Below, piece by piece: positions 43,196-54,162 of a DNA stretch of 64,000 nt. How positions within the stretch are numbered: the first letter of the stretch is position 1; every line of letters begins with the position of its first letter. Made by a program: the position numbers and the translations under genes. Below the pieces are notes generated by a model. It searched no databases, was not told the DNA's origin, and worked only from the letters and a program-made list of their open reading frames with translations. The DNA comes from Anodontia alba (taxonomy: Eukaryota > Mollusca > Bivalvia > Lucinida > Lucinidae), in NCBI GenBank assembly GCA_964016985.1, contig OZ024828.1, forward strand, positions 84,212,308 through 84,276,307. Reading direction: 5' to 3'.

Positions 43196-45985
43196 TAGAA
43201 ATGTGTCAAGATGACACGGATGCCCCCACCCAGGGCCATCCTCATCCACACGCAGGCATTTTGCAAAAAATAGCCATCAGAAGAGATCGCAAATCCCCCG
43301 ACCGCACCGCAAATGGCCCTCTTTTTTTCAATCTAGGGCATCAGAGATGTAATTTTATCAAGGGATACACTTGTTTAACCCTGCAGTGGGTGATAACTCC
43401 ACAACTGTGAATCAGACATAGAACTCAAAAACCATAAGTTGTGGAAACTGGATTTTGTGTTTTTCAACAAAAAAAAAAAACTGAAAAGAATGAGAAAAAC
43501 AAGGCCCATTGCCTGCAATGATTATAACTCTCAAACAGTAAGTCATGGAAACTGGATTTTTTTGTTTGCTGTTAAGTGATTGTCAACAAAGAATCCGAAA
43601 ATAATGAGAAAAATAAGGCCTGTTGCCTGCAAAGATTATAACTCTCAAACTGTAAGTCGTAGAAACTGGATTTTGTGTTCGCTAGTAAGTGATTTTCAAC
43701 AAAGAATCCAAAAATAATGAGAAATATAAGGTCCTTTGCCTGCAAGGCCTGTAACTCTTCAACTGTTAGTCTGAGAAACTCAATTTTGTGTACGCTAGTA
43801 AGTGATTTTCAACAAAGAATCCAAAAATAATGAGAAAAATAAAGCCTGCTTCATGCATTGCTGATAAATCTGCATCCGCAGTATAAGTAAGGGAGATAAC
43901 TCCAACACTCCGTAGGTCAGAGTTGTCCTTACATATTGTGACACACCTAGTTTATGTTCTTAGCATCTCTACTAACTATCATTAAAATGTCTCCACTGGT
44001 TAAAGCGTTATGGCCTGCACAAGATTTTACCACCAGGGGAGATAATTGAAAATAAATGGAGTAACGAGTAACTAATAGTTACAATTTTTAAATGCAACTC
44101 TCCTTCTTAATGTTCTAAGCATCCCTATTAATTATCATCAATAAAAATTTCTCAACTGGTAGAGAAGTTATGACTCAGCAAATTTTACAACAATGGGAGA
44201 TAACTCAAAAATGGAATCAGACTTGTCCTTTGTGTACATGACATGCCTACTCAATTCCTCTACAACTTGATGAAGTATTATAAAAATATCTCATAGGGTT
44301 TAAGAGTTATGGCCTGCACAAGATTTAACAAGTATGGGAGATAACTCCAGAAATGAGTCAGTTAGAGTTGTTGTTCTTGTATGTGACACACCTAGTCAAT
44401 GTCCTCTACAATTTGATCAAGTATCATGAAAATATCTCAAAGGGTTATTGAGTTATGGCCTGCACAAGATTTCAAAACTATGGGTGATAACTCCAGAACA
44501 CAGTCAGTTAGAGTTGTCATTCTTGTACGTAACAACCCTACTCAATATCTTCTACCTATTGGTGAAGTATCATGAAAATAACTTATAGGGTTTTAGAGTT
44601 ATAGGCCGCACATTATTTAACAACTATAGGAGATAACTCCCAAAACGGAGTCAGCTAGATTGTTGTTCTTGTATGTGACACACCTACTCAATGTCCACTA
44701 CAACTTGATCAAGTATCATGAGAATATCTCAAAGTATTATTGAGTTATGGCCTGCACAAGATTTTATAACTATGGGAGATAACTCAAGAACGCAGTCAGT
44801 TAGAATTGTCTTCCTTGTATGCGACACGCCTTCTTAATGTCCTCTACCTAATGGTGAAGTATCATGAAAATATCATAAAGGGTTTGAGAGTTATGGGCCG
44901 CACAAGATTTAACAACTATGGGAGGTAACGCCAAAACGGAGTCAGCTAGAGTTGTCTTTCTTGTACGCGACACGCCTACTCAATGTCCTCTACATATTGG
45001 TGAAGTATCATGAAAATATCTTAAAGGGTTTCAGAGTTATGGTCCGCACAAAATTTTACAATTTTGGGAGACTATGGGTGAAAACTCCTGAACCAAGTCG
45101 ATAAGAGTTGTCATTCTTACACGCGACACTCCTACCCAATGCCTTCTACAACTTGACAAAGTTTCATGAAAATAGCTCAAAGGGTAAAGGAGTTATGGGC
45201 CGCACAAGGTTTCATCTACAGACGGACGGACAGACGGACGCCAGGGCGATCGCTATATAAATATATAAAAATTAAGTTGAAACAATGTGATCCCTGAGGG
45301 ACACAAGGTATATGTCATTGAATACATATTATCATAATGAAAAATAATATATATGGTTTAGGGGTGGGGATCTGAATAGTTTCTGAGATATTTGGCTTTT
45401 GATGAAATGAAAGGGGCAGGGCAAGGTGGGGCATGATCCCAGGGGTCGCAAGGTATGTGACATTGAATGCATCTTATCATAAGGAACAACAATACATAGG
45501 TTTATGGGTTGGGATCTGAACTGTTTCCGAGATATTACTTATTTAATACTTTTACATTTTCTTTGTCCCCACCAGTAGCCCCACCCCGATCCAGAACCAG
45601 TGGCCTAAAACTTGCCCTTTCATCAACAACTAAACAGCTTTCCTCTGTGTAATTATTGTGCAAAATTCTAACTCTTCAGCCTTACCAATGATACCATAGT
45701 GATATTTTTAGTCACATTTTTGTATGTTTTATTGGTGACCTGTTATATATTTTGACCCCTAGCCCCGCCCAGGGGCATGACCATTCCTGGGGCAATTGTA
45801 CCATGCATTGAAAGGTCTTGCTCTAGGCAAGTATCATACCAAGTTTCAACTTTCTAGCCCAAATGATATGAAAGTTATAAGCTGCAAGAGAAATGCGGGC
45901 GTAAAATTGCACCTAAACTTGCAGGCAAACTTGAACCTGGTTACGAACGTGACATACGCACGTACACACGGTGGGGGCATAAAAA
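43196..45985 (+). mobile_element. Array-bearing element 7, 2.8 kb, inside the 24-bp satellite
   Basis: Boundaries ATGCCCCCACC (43220-43230) and GGTGGGGGCAT (45970-45980) are perfect inverted copies. The left end also has a small hairpin GTGTCAAGATGACAC. Inside are about four ~120-bp units (GTAAGTCATGGAAACTGGAT), about eight ~150-bp units (GAGTTATGGCCTGCACAAGA, CATGAAAATATCTCAAAGGG, GGAGATAACTCC), an ACGG-type tract (45221-45242) and two ~130-bp units (GGGGTGGGGATCTGAA). Satellite units continue on both sides. No transposase is visible. Confidence 0.85.
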
Positions 45986-45989
45986 CAAA

Positions 45990-46085
45990 ATACTATTTAT
46001 CAAATTAGTCTAAACGTAGCTTGTAAAATTTACTAAATTTACCAAACGCTGTTTATCAGATTTACCAAAACGCTATCCATCTAAT
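45990..46085. repeat. 24-bp tandem satellite, right block
   Basis: ACTATTTATCAAATTAGTC, ACCAAACGCTGTTTATCAGA and AAACGCTATCCATCTAA are degenerate units of the satellite at 42613-43195. Confidence 0.85.
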
Positions 46086-46149
46086 ATATTTAATAATCCA
46101 AAACAAAGTTAGAAGACTTTCACAAGGACCGAACAAATATATGTTTTAA

Positions 46150-46270
46150 ATATGGAGACTGAGGCGAGGATTGGGATCCCGTAAAGCTAGATAAAGATCC
46201 CGACCCCCCGACCCCAAGTTATTCATTACTGACTTTTCCAAGGCGGTACTTTCATTGTGATACTTTTTGT
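46150..46270 (+). repeat. CTGACTTTTCCAAGGCGGT dispersed repeat
   Basis: GGCGAGGATTGGGATC, a C-rich run and CTGACTTTTCCAAGGCGGTA match 28670-28790 (GGGCGAGGATTGTGG, CTGACCGTTCCAAGGCGG). It is related to a segment of the family R UTR. Confidence 0.6.
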
Positions 46271-46669
46271 AATTGGTATGTAGTGTTTCACATTCTAATG
46301 TCTTTTTTAACGATTATATAAGTTTCAGATATATTCAGTTAAGTTTGGGTAACAGAATTGCCACCTTTATTGTGAAAGAGCTGCCTACTCTGCTGGCCCT
46401 CTGTTCATTTTGTGGCTGCTGAATTGTATTTGTCTGTCTTTCCCTTTGGTTTTGGGGCATCAAGAGCATCTAACTGTATTCGTTCTTGAGTTCACTTATC
46501 TACTTAGTAACCTACGTTCTGTGATTGTGGCTCTCCATAGCTATTTGTCTACTATTTTTCGGTGATATCAGAGTTGAGGGGATTTTTGCGTTGAGATGTT
46601 TAACCCGAGCCTTTAATACGTAGTTGCATTATAATTTGAGCCCTCGCACGACAACCTACAATATGACGT

Positions 46670-46860
46670 ACGACCAGCGAAGACTCAGATCAGCCTGCTC
46701 ATCCGCGCAGTCTGATCAGTCGTCGCTGATCGCATATTCGGACTATCCAGAGGGATAAATGATCACCCTTGCCATACTTAGTGGATGTACAGGCTGATCG
46801 GAGTGTTTGCTGGTCACACAGGTCTGATTGTAGGTTTTGTCGTGCGCTGGCTCAAATTTT
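46670..46860. repeat. Inverted-repeat element (GCGCAGTCTGATC family)
   Basis: Begins near TTTGAGCCCTCGCACGAC (46637) and ends TCGTGCGCTGGCTCAAAT (46840-46857), inverted copies. Inside are GATCAGCCTGCTCATCCGCG and CGCAGTCTGATC. It is a MITE-like element of ~220 bp. Confidence 0.7.
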
Positions 46861-47284
46861 CTATAGGCGAGGATAAAATATGTTGCAATATCTTTGCATT
46901 ATGTCACAACAGATCGAGTTACCAACTAGTGAAATACGATCCCGAGTTATGCTCATACTCATGAACTGGGTATCTTTTACATTTTTACTAGATATATTTG
47001 CAAAATAAAGCGTGGGGCATGACAAATGAAATAAATAATTATAAAGTGTGTTGATGAATTCCTGATAGGTGGAGTATATGGGCCAAAGTATATAATCAAT
47101 AAGCTTACCTTTGCAGAAAACAAAAACAACAAGCAAATTCAGCGAGTTTATGTGCCCCACCTTTTTAAAATCTTCAAAAATCACCAAGTTAAAGCAAAAA
47201 ACGAACAAGTGAATTAATCGGAGGGTAGGTAATACCAGAACCATATGCATATTTTCACAAAATGACAAAACACCTGTTAAAAAA

Positions 47285-47700
47285 AAAGGGTAAGAGAAAA
47301 GTCCAGGGAGTGTCACAATCACAAACCGCAGCCCTTCCCAGACACCAAGAGGAAGAGGAAACCGACAAAACCAAACAAGCACAAATCGAACAAACGTACG
47401 AAAAGCACTAAGATTAGCTCTCTCTTCCCTAAGCGAGGTAATCGCAATACTAAAAGGACTGAAAAACACAAGAACAAAATGACACATAGTAAGACATACA
47501 ACAAATCGCCTCGTAGAATAAACCACAAAGCAACAAAGAGTAAGACTAACACCGGGACCTACGCCTTAGAACGGTCAGTAGAGTAAACCACCGGGGGGAT
47601 TAAAGCACTTTTACAGCTAGCCAACTTCACCCTGAGTCCCGATGCCACTCTTAATCACAGCAAGTAAAACAGAAAGCAAAACGGGCAGCTGTTGAAGGCG
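47285..47700 (-). mobile_element. Family R retroelement, 5'-truncated copy
   Basis: Minus-strand copy from the 3' end (complement of AAAAAGGGTAAGAGAAAAGT) to GGTCCCGATGCCACTC and slightly beyond (GGGCAGCTGTTGAAGGCG). The 221-codon minus-strand frame over 46861-47526 is a chance fusion through this repeat and is not a gene. Confidence 0.85.
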
Positions 47701-47789
47701 ACCTAAATGCTAGCATCACAAAACAACTAGTAAAACAGAAAGCAAAGTGGGCGGCTGTTGAAGACGGTGACACCAATGCTAGCATCACA

Positions 47790-48508
47790 ACACATACAGA
47801 AAAAAAAAGTTTTAAAAAGATCGGCATAAAACTGTAGGAGTAGTTCGGACACAAGGTACCCACTACCTATATATTTTGGTAGTGTCTGTGCCAGAAAAGT
47901 GATTAAGTTCAAAATGCATAAAAGGTGATAAAATTAATCTATGGATTATATCCAAATCACATCCACATTTTCACACGATGACAAAAACACCTGTACTGTT
48001 TCACAAAGATCGGCATAAACTGTAGGAGGAGTTGCGTACACAAAGTACCCATTACCTTTACGCATTGATAATATCTGAGCTTGAAAAGTAATTACGTTCA
48101 AAACGCAAAAAAGGTAATAAAATTTAATCTGGAGATAATATCCAAATCTCATGCACATCTTCATAGCATGACAAAAACACCCGTGTAGTTAAAAAAGATG
48201 GGCATAAAACTGTAGGAAAAGATAAGGACACCTTTACTTTGATAGTATCTGAGCCTTAAAAATGACTTAGTTCAAACCCCGAAAAAAAGTAACAAAACAT
48301 TTATCTGAGGATTATATCCAAATCAAATGCACATTTTCAGATCATAACAGACATATGTACAATTTTATAAAGATCGGCATTAAACTATAGGAGTTGCGGA
48401 TACAAGTTTGGTTACATACTCTCAGAGGCCGCGGAACTACACCACGCACCATGGAAAGCCGAATACTATGTCTCCTCGCTTTTTTTTCAAGAGGCGGTGA
48501 ACATTAAC
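47790..48508 (+). mobile_element. Array-bearing element 8, degenerate relative of element 1
   Basis: Four diverged ~180-bp units (AAAGATCGGCATAAAACTGT, CACATGCACATTTTCA), then CACCACGCACCATGGAAA and a decayed terminal hairpin (GTCTCCTCGC...AAGAGGCGGTGAACA). The order matches the end of element 1. The left boundary is lost next to the family R copy. Confidence 0.7.
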
Positions 48509-48511
48509 CGC

Positions 48512-48729
48512 TAGACTGGCTCCAGTCTCCAGTGACTAAACATTTTTTCTCATAATCCTGTTTGATAATCCACTAAAATAAAACCAAAAAAATATCATTA
48601 TTATAAAGGCTGGTCACTAGAAGTGACCAGCTTTTATAGTCATGATATTATTTTGGTTTTATTTTAGTGGGTTATTAAACAGGATTATAAGAAAAAAATA
48701 TTTAGTCACTGGAGACTAGAGCCAGTCTA
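48512..48729. mobile_element. 218-bp foldback element with 9-bp target duplication
   Basis: The two halves are near-perfect inverted copies (TAGACTGGCTCCAGTCTCCA... to ...GAGCCAGTCTA) with ~95-bp arms. ATTAACCGC flanks it on both sides (48503-48511 and 48730-48738). Long terminal inverted repeats with a 9-bp duplication fit a Mutator-like (MULE) foldback. It sits at the end of the degenerate array element 8. Confidence 0.88.
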
Positions 48730-48832
48730 ATTAACCGCCCTCTAAAACACTAAAATGATAAAAGACTTTGATTGAAAGTTTGAGGTTTGACTTGTTGGAG
48801 TACATACTTCCATAAATATTCCAATAAGTATA

Positions 48833-49163
48833 CAGTCGACTCTCGTTATGTCGAATTCAAAGGGACTCTCTGAAACACTTCGAGATATCCGTACCTCGAC
48901 AAATCAGATTTTCAGAATTGAGGAAAAAATAATTCAAACAACCACATTTAACAAATACGTATATATGTAATTTGACTCTTGAAGTTAGAGATATATCGAA
49001 AATATTGTGGAAAAGAGGAGAAATTGCTCCTTAATTTCTCCTTTTTTTTCCACAATATTTTTTACTTGTTGTTAGATTTTCATGTTTAGGCAGGAACAAG
49101 ATTTTCACTTCGAGATAAGCGGTTATTCGAGATAAGCTAGTTCGAGATAACGAGAGTCAACTG
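48833..49163. mobile_element. pogo/Tigger-like non-autonomous element, copy 2
   Basis: 331 bp with ends CAGTCGACTCTCGTTATG and complement, TA on both sides. Inverted relative to the copy at 442-773. The central palindrome is shortened by ~12 bp (GCTCCTTAATTTCTCC). Confidence 0.85.
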
Positions 49164-49384
49164 TATATGACTGCATTTGTAATTTTACATGTTTCCGAAA
49201 ATGGCTAAGAAAGGTGCATACGTATAAAGCAAAAAAAAAAAAAAAACAACAAAAAAATCATGCAAACAACCTGGTCTACGTTTGCTAACAGTTTGCAGTA
49301 GACAGTATAATGACTATTCATGACTTATATGAAAAAGGCTTCAGAAAAACAATAATATAAAGAGAATTGTAATCATTCTTTTTG

Positions 49385-49525
49385 CGTTATACTACTTCTA
49401 CTACCAATAATATAATAATAATAGTAGTTCTAATAATAATATATGGTATTATTATTAATACCACTACTACTGATACTACTACAAATACTATTTTTTATTA
49501 TTAGTAGTAGTAGTGGTAGAAATGT
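49385..49525. repeat. Trinucleotide-rich (ATT/ACT) tract
   Basis: Mixed AATAATAATA, CTACTACTAC and TAGTAGTAGTAGTGG runs, partly self-complementary. Confidence 0.85.
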
Positions 49526-49689
49526 TGTTTGAATATTATATAGGTGACTTAACTTGATTACAAATGTCAAACCCTAGCCTCTGTGGAGAAAATGATATAT
49601 CAAAATATAATAGTTCAAAATGTCGACTGCTGATTTCTTTTTTTTTTTTTTTTCATAGCAACCAAAGTATCAAAGTAAGATTTTACCTA

Positions 49690-49765
49690 AATACTCCTAA
49701 ATAGTAGCTTACCGCTTCATTAAATAGTAGCTTTACCTAAATAGTCCTAAATAGTAGCTTACCGC
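49690..49765. repeat. Short direct duplication
   Basis: ACCTAAATAGTCCTAAATAG and TAGCTTACCGCTTCA occur twice ~45 bp apart. Confidence 0.85.
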
Positions 49766-49949
49766 TTCAGTCTATATGATCTTGAATCCAGTTCTTTTAT
49801 TCGTTTTTAGTCCTGTGTCATGTCTAAAGGAAGTGAAACATAATAGTGGTATACAAAACAACAATGCAAGACTCAAGTGACTCTGACCAGCATAGATCCT
49901 AAATTAAGTTAGCCTTTTCAACCCTGCATATCAAGTAACATTACTCTGC

Positions 49950-50012
49950 AAACAGTGAAAATCCAGATGATGAGTTGTACTGAGTCATTTTATCTGGATC
50001 GAAACTATTTGT
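49950..50012. repeat. Hairpin repeat (GCAAACAGTGAAAATCC family)
   Basis: CTGCAAACAGTGAAAATCCA with ATCTGGATCGAAACTATTTG; diverged member of the GCAAACAGT family. Confidence 0.65.
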
Positions 50013-50097
50013 TATTTGAATACCTTACCAGCATCCCTATAGGCAACTAAATTCAAGGGTGGAATAGTCCACTTCAGAAACTTAGTGGTGAAATATT

Positions 50098-50168
50098 TAA
50101 ATCTATATCGGACAGTTATCGGCCCGTCAGTATTCCTGACGGGCCGATAACGGTCCGACATAGATTTT
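50098..50168. repeat. 71-bp near-perfect palindrome
   Basis: GTTATCGGCCCGTCAG and CTGACGGGCCGATAAC are perfect 16-bp arms around a short TATTC loop, continued outward by AAATCTATATCGGAC and GTCCGACATAGATTT. It is GC-rich against an AT-rich background. Confidence 0.9.
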
Positions 50169-50487
50169 AGCAGAATGCTAGCTGGGATATATGCTATTTA
50201 TCCGTTTGATTTCAGATCAGGACAAGAGAAGGGAGCACTACTGTACCAAGCCTCATTGTGCATTTAAATTATCTCACAACCGGCATCCCTATGCGAACAG
50301 CATAGACACAGATCACTCTGTTGCTAAGTAGTTTGATTAGGGTTCTGCATTGCCTGTGATTCAGCCAAATCTTTATTCACACTGCTAGCTAGCTAAGATG
50401 GACTAAAAGCATATGAGAGTCACTGATGAGGCCTTATTGACCAAAACTAGCTAGTCTGACCCGTAAAAGTTTCAAGTTTACGCGTGA

Positions 50488-50770
50488 CATTACGAAAACA
50501 CGCCTATTCAAATATATTGAAAATTTCACCATCAAAAAAGCAAAAATTTCAGATACAAAAATTCTGATATTTTTTTTCATATTTCTGCACTAAACATTGA
50601 TTGTGGGTACTCGTTAGAACCGCCTCGCCGAGGCGGTTCTAACGAGTACCCACAATCTATGTTTTTGAGCAGAATTAAGAAAAATAATGTATACCCCTGT
50701 AAACCCCAGTTTTACTATATAAAAGTGGAGTTTAAGGGGGTCAAAATTCTATAGGCGTGTTTTCGTGATT
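50488..50770. mobile_element. Hairpin MITE family A, copy 11
   Basis: Full-length from CATTACGAAAACACGCCTAT to ATAGGCGTGTTTTCGTGAT. Palindrome loop CCTCGCCGAGG. Confidence 0.92.
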
Positions 50771-51076
50771 TCATTGCTCTCAACGGTCATTTTTAGAATA
50801 AATTATTAAAATTCTGGTACGATGGGCATGCAACTGTCAAGGGTTCTGAATATTTGGGATTTTATATAACTCTAGAGCAGGGTATATTAATTTCATTGAT
50901 TTCCAGGGATCCTTATTTCTCATATTTATTTCCTGCGTCGTATTTGTACCAAATTTTCACATAAGACTGTTTTATGGTTAATTGTAGTTCTTGCACTACT
51001 ACTGCATAGTCTTAACTATTAACTACATTACTCACCACCAGTAAAAGCACGCAATACTGTGAACAGTGATTAAAAA

Positions 51077-51405
51077 CATTACGAAAACACGCCTGTTTAA
51101 AATAAATGAAAATTTTCAGATAAAAAAATTCTGATATTTTTCATTTTTCTGCTCAAAACATAGATTGTGGGTACTCGTTAGAACCGCATCGTCGAGGCGG
51201 TTCTAACGAGTACCCACAATCTATGTTTTCATAGATTGTGGGTACTCGTTAGAACCGCCTCGTCGAGGCGGTTCTAACGAGTACCCACAATCTATGTTTT
51301 TGAGCAGAAATAAGAAAAATAATGTATACCCCTGTAAACCCCAGTTTTGCTATATAAAAGTGGGGTTTAAGGTGGTCAAAATTATATAGGTATGTTTTCG
51401 TGATG
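51077..51405. mobile_element. Hairpin MITE family A, copy 12, with duplicated palindrome
   Basis: Ends CATTACGAAAACACGCC and GGTATGTTTTCGTGATG. The central palindrome occurs twice in tandem (about 51165-51229 and 51230-51297), giving 329 bp instead of ~280. Confidence 0.92.
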
Positions 51406-51704
51406 AAAAGTCTAAAACGATGTCCTAAATCCCGTTTTGATCAGTTAACAATTCTGGATAAAATTAGATCTAGGTATTTTCGAGCGTACAGTTTTTGCTG
51501 CAGTGTATACATTTAAAGGCACATCTTATGCACCCGACAGACATTTGGCGTTTTTTTCGAAAACCAGGAAAGATAACGGTATGAAAATATTTAGCATAGC
51601 TAACATATTCAAAAAAGACATTTTAGCAAATATTAGAAGAATATCTTTTCTATTAGCTTTATTTTTAATCTGCTTCAGAGAAGTAACACATAAACGTTTC
51701 TTGT

Positions 51705-51850
51705 TTTGAATATCTTAGAGGGATTACTGTCAGACAATGACCGTACAAAGTATTGGCCATTTGAACTTAAAACAAAAACAGTTGTGGGCTGGGAAACATT
51801 GCAAAAATGTATAGAATATACAAGGAAAATCAATGTTCGTCTGTAGCCTT
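51705..51850 (+). repeat. Dispersed repeat shared with 220-360
   Basis: See 220-360: GAGGGATTACTGTCAGACAA, GAACTTAAAACAA and AAAATCAATG in the same order. Confidence 0.6.
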
Positions 51851-52018
51851 TAGAGAAATATTTTTCGGAAAAACTGCAATTTGCTGAAATTTGCACCTGA
51901 TTACCGGATATGGGCTAAATTGTATAAAGTGCAACACAAAACTGCCATGGACTGGTCCAAAGCTATTTTCCATGGACTTTTCAACGTTATTCTAAGTATA
52001 AGCCTTCAGAAACAAGTT

Positions 52019-52063
52019 TTGTCTACGCTAAGCACACACTTTTTTTTTCTTAGCGTAGACCAA
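52019..52063. repeat. Perfect 12-bp-stem hairpin
   Basis: GTCTACGCTAAG and CTTAGCGTAGAC flank a CACACAC-T(9) loop. It is followed by another poly-T run. Confidence 0.85.
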
Positions 52064-52290
52064 GCTTTTTTTTTTTTTTTTTTTGAAAGCTATAAATTGT
52101 AAAAATAGAATGATCAGTCTAAGAGGAATGGCAACAGAAGTACCTCCTTTGTACTATTACTCTGTAATATTTGATGATAAAGAGACTAAAATGAGATTTT
52201 CCAGGCTAAATATTTATTAGGTGCTCTATTAGGTACAGGTTACTGACTTTTATTGTTTGCTTATTGTTAAACACAAACCTTTCTAAAAAA

Positions 52291-52720
52291 AGGGGGGGTA
52301 AGAGAAAAGTCCAGGGAGTGCCACAATCACAAACCGCAGCCCTTCCCAGACCCCAAGAGGAAGAGGAAACCGACAAACCCAAACAAGCACAAATCGAACA
52401 AACGCACGAAAAGCACCAAGACCAACCCCCCCCTCCCCCGCTCCCTCCCCCCCCCCTTCCCCAAGCGAGGCAACTGCAATACCAACATACAAGAACAAAA
52501 TGACACACGGAAAGACATACAACAAATCGCCTCGTAGAATAAACCACAAAGCGAAAAATGTGTAAGACTAACACCGGGACCACCGCCTTAGAACGGTCAG
52601 TAGAGTAAACCACCGTGGGGTTTAAAGCACTTTTACAGCTAGCCAACTTCACCCTGGGTCCCGATGCCACTCTTAATCACAACAAGTAAAACAGAAAGCA
52701 AAATGGGCAGCTGTAAAGAC
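52291..52720 (-). mobile_element. Family R retroelement, 5'-truncated copy
   Basis: Minus-strand copy from AAGGGGGGGTAAGAGAAAAG to GGTCCCGATGCCACTC and GGGCAGCTGTAAAG. One internal stretch is replaced by a C-rich run (CCCCCCCTCCCCCGCTCCC), so this copy has expanded there. Confidence 0.85.
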
Positions 52721-53073
52721 GACAGTTGAAATATTTTTCTTATTTTCCTCAGAAAACAGGATTAGGCATAAGTTGTCACCTAAGTAGGTAATTAATTTGG
52801 TAAACCATTTAAGAACTATCAATGTATCAATTTATCGACTGCTGTATTTACGACTTGTATGATCAGTCTAGTTTAGTTTGTGTTTTATTTTCCACATATA
52901 CGTATACATCTATTTTTAAAGCCTCCATATTCCTCAAAAATAGACATTTTTTAATCCAAGAAATGTTTCATTTATTAATATATGGTATTAATTTGATCAT
53001 AAAATGATGCCTCTTACAACCTGTAAAATTTCAGTTAGACTCTCGTTTTTGAATGGGGTCAAAAATAAAGTAG

Positions 53074-53640
53074 AAGTGGTCATGGTACCCACCAGAAAAG
53101 GTAAGAGAAAAGTCCAGGGAGTACCACAATCACAAACCGCAGCCCTTCCCAGACACAATAAGAAGAGGACACCGACAAAACGAAACAAGCACAAATCGAA
53201 CGAACGCACGAAAAGCACTAAGATTAGATCACTCTTCCCCAAGCGAGGTAATCGCAATGCTAAAAGGACTGGAAAATACAAGAACAAAATAGCACAAGGT
53301 AAGACATAAAACCTCGTATAATAAACCACAAAGCAACAAAGAGTAACACCGGGACCACCGCCTTAGAACGGTCAGTAGAGTAAACCACCGAGGGCTTTAA
53401 AGCACTTTTACAGCTAACCAACTTCAACCTTGGTCCCGAGCCGTAATCCAAACTCATAAATCCGTAAACGAATGACTAATCAGAATGTTCAGACCAACAG
53501 GAATGAACCCCAGAATAAAAGGTGTAATCAGGTGTTCGCGGATAGTAAGCATTACTTGGTAAGAAAGCTTCGCCCATCATGCCCATAGGCCTGAACAAGG
53601 GAAATGAAGGTAGAAGCGTATGTCCGGGATTTTGGAAGTT
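53074..53640 (-). mobile_element. RT family B 3' end interrupted by a family R copy
   Basis: GTGGTCATGGTACC (53074-53088) and GCCGTAATCCAAACTC (53440 on) are adjacent in the uninterrupted copy at 5021-5232. Here a 5'-truncated family R copy (about 53091-53438, minus strand) lies between them. To the right, TAGTAAGCATTACTTGG and GAAGCGTATGTCCGGGA lead into the RT coding fragment. Confidence 0.8.
53091..53438 (-). mobile_element. Family R copy inserted in the family B 3' end
   Basis: Runs from AAAAGGTAAGAGAAAAGTCC to ACCTTGGTCCCGA, the usual 3' end and an internal truncation point. ~20 bp (ACAAATC...) of the usual sequence around 53310 are missing. Confidence 0.85.
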
Positions 53641-53699
53641 TACTTATGGCTCGTCATTGGCAAAAACATCGAAAACAATTCTGGAAACTGCCACATTGT

Positions 53700-54160
53700 A
53701 GGGACTGATTAGATCATGATGTCTTCCATAAAACTTCTGTTGCTACCAGTTTGGTTTTTTGATACCCCTGGCCAAACAACCTTGTAGTGAGCACTTTCCC
53801 ACGCTCCATGAAGTCCTGATAATTTGAACAGGCTCTGGCATAACGGATTAACTGTGAAACGTAAACGCCGTATGCTGGTGCAGAAGGGATATTACTGCTC
53901 AAGAATTGAAAGTTAACAATGGGAAAATTGAAGTTATCCCGTTTGTCGTAAAGCCTAGTAGTAAGCTTTCCATTCTCATTGTAGCGATGATAATAGGCTG
54001 CAGTCTCCGTTGTTTCCTTTACTTTAAGTTCACGTGAATACATGAATTCCAAATACTCTGCAAATTTTGTGGTTTTCAGAGACAATACATCATCTATATA
54101 TCTGTCGGTGAAACTGAATTGTTGTGCAAGGTGTTTCTTGCCTTCTTTGAGGAAACTTTG
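53700..54160 (-). pseudogene. Reverse-transcriptase fragment, family B (catalytic YIDD)
   Basis: The minus strand reads SFLKEGKKHLAQQFSFT, then DRYIDDVLSL with the catalytic aspartate pair, then GKLTTRLYDKRDNFNFPIVN, SSNIPSAPAYGVYVSQLIRY, and GQGYQKTKLVATEV. This is the palm-to-thumb part of an RT. The ORF start at 54235 lies in an adjoining family R repeat and is not the true start. The fragment is cut at 54163 by family R sequence and its C-terminal third is degraded. Penelope-like is my best guess. Confidence 0.75.
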
Positions 54161-54162
54161 TT

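Noticed and set aside
42462..43214. Repetitive frames rich in INS/FIKF repeats on both strands
   Set aside because: They follow from the 24-bp period of the satellite, which keeps frames open without selection.
46861..47526. 221-codon minus-strand open frame
   Set aside because: Its first half is the family R UTR read in a chance frame that also appears open in other UTR copies; the rest has no domain and no splice context.
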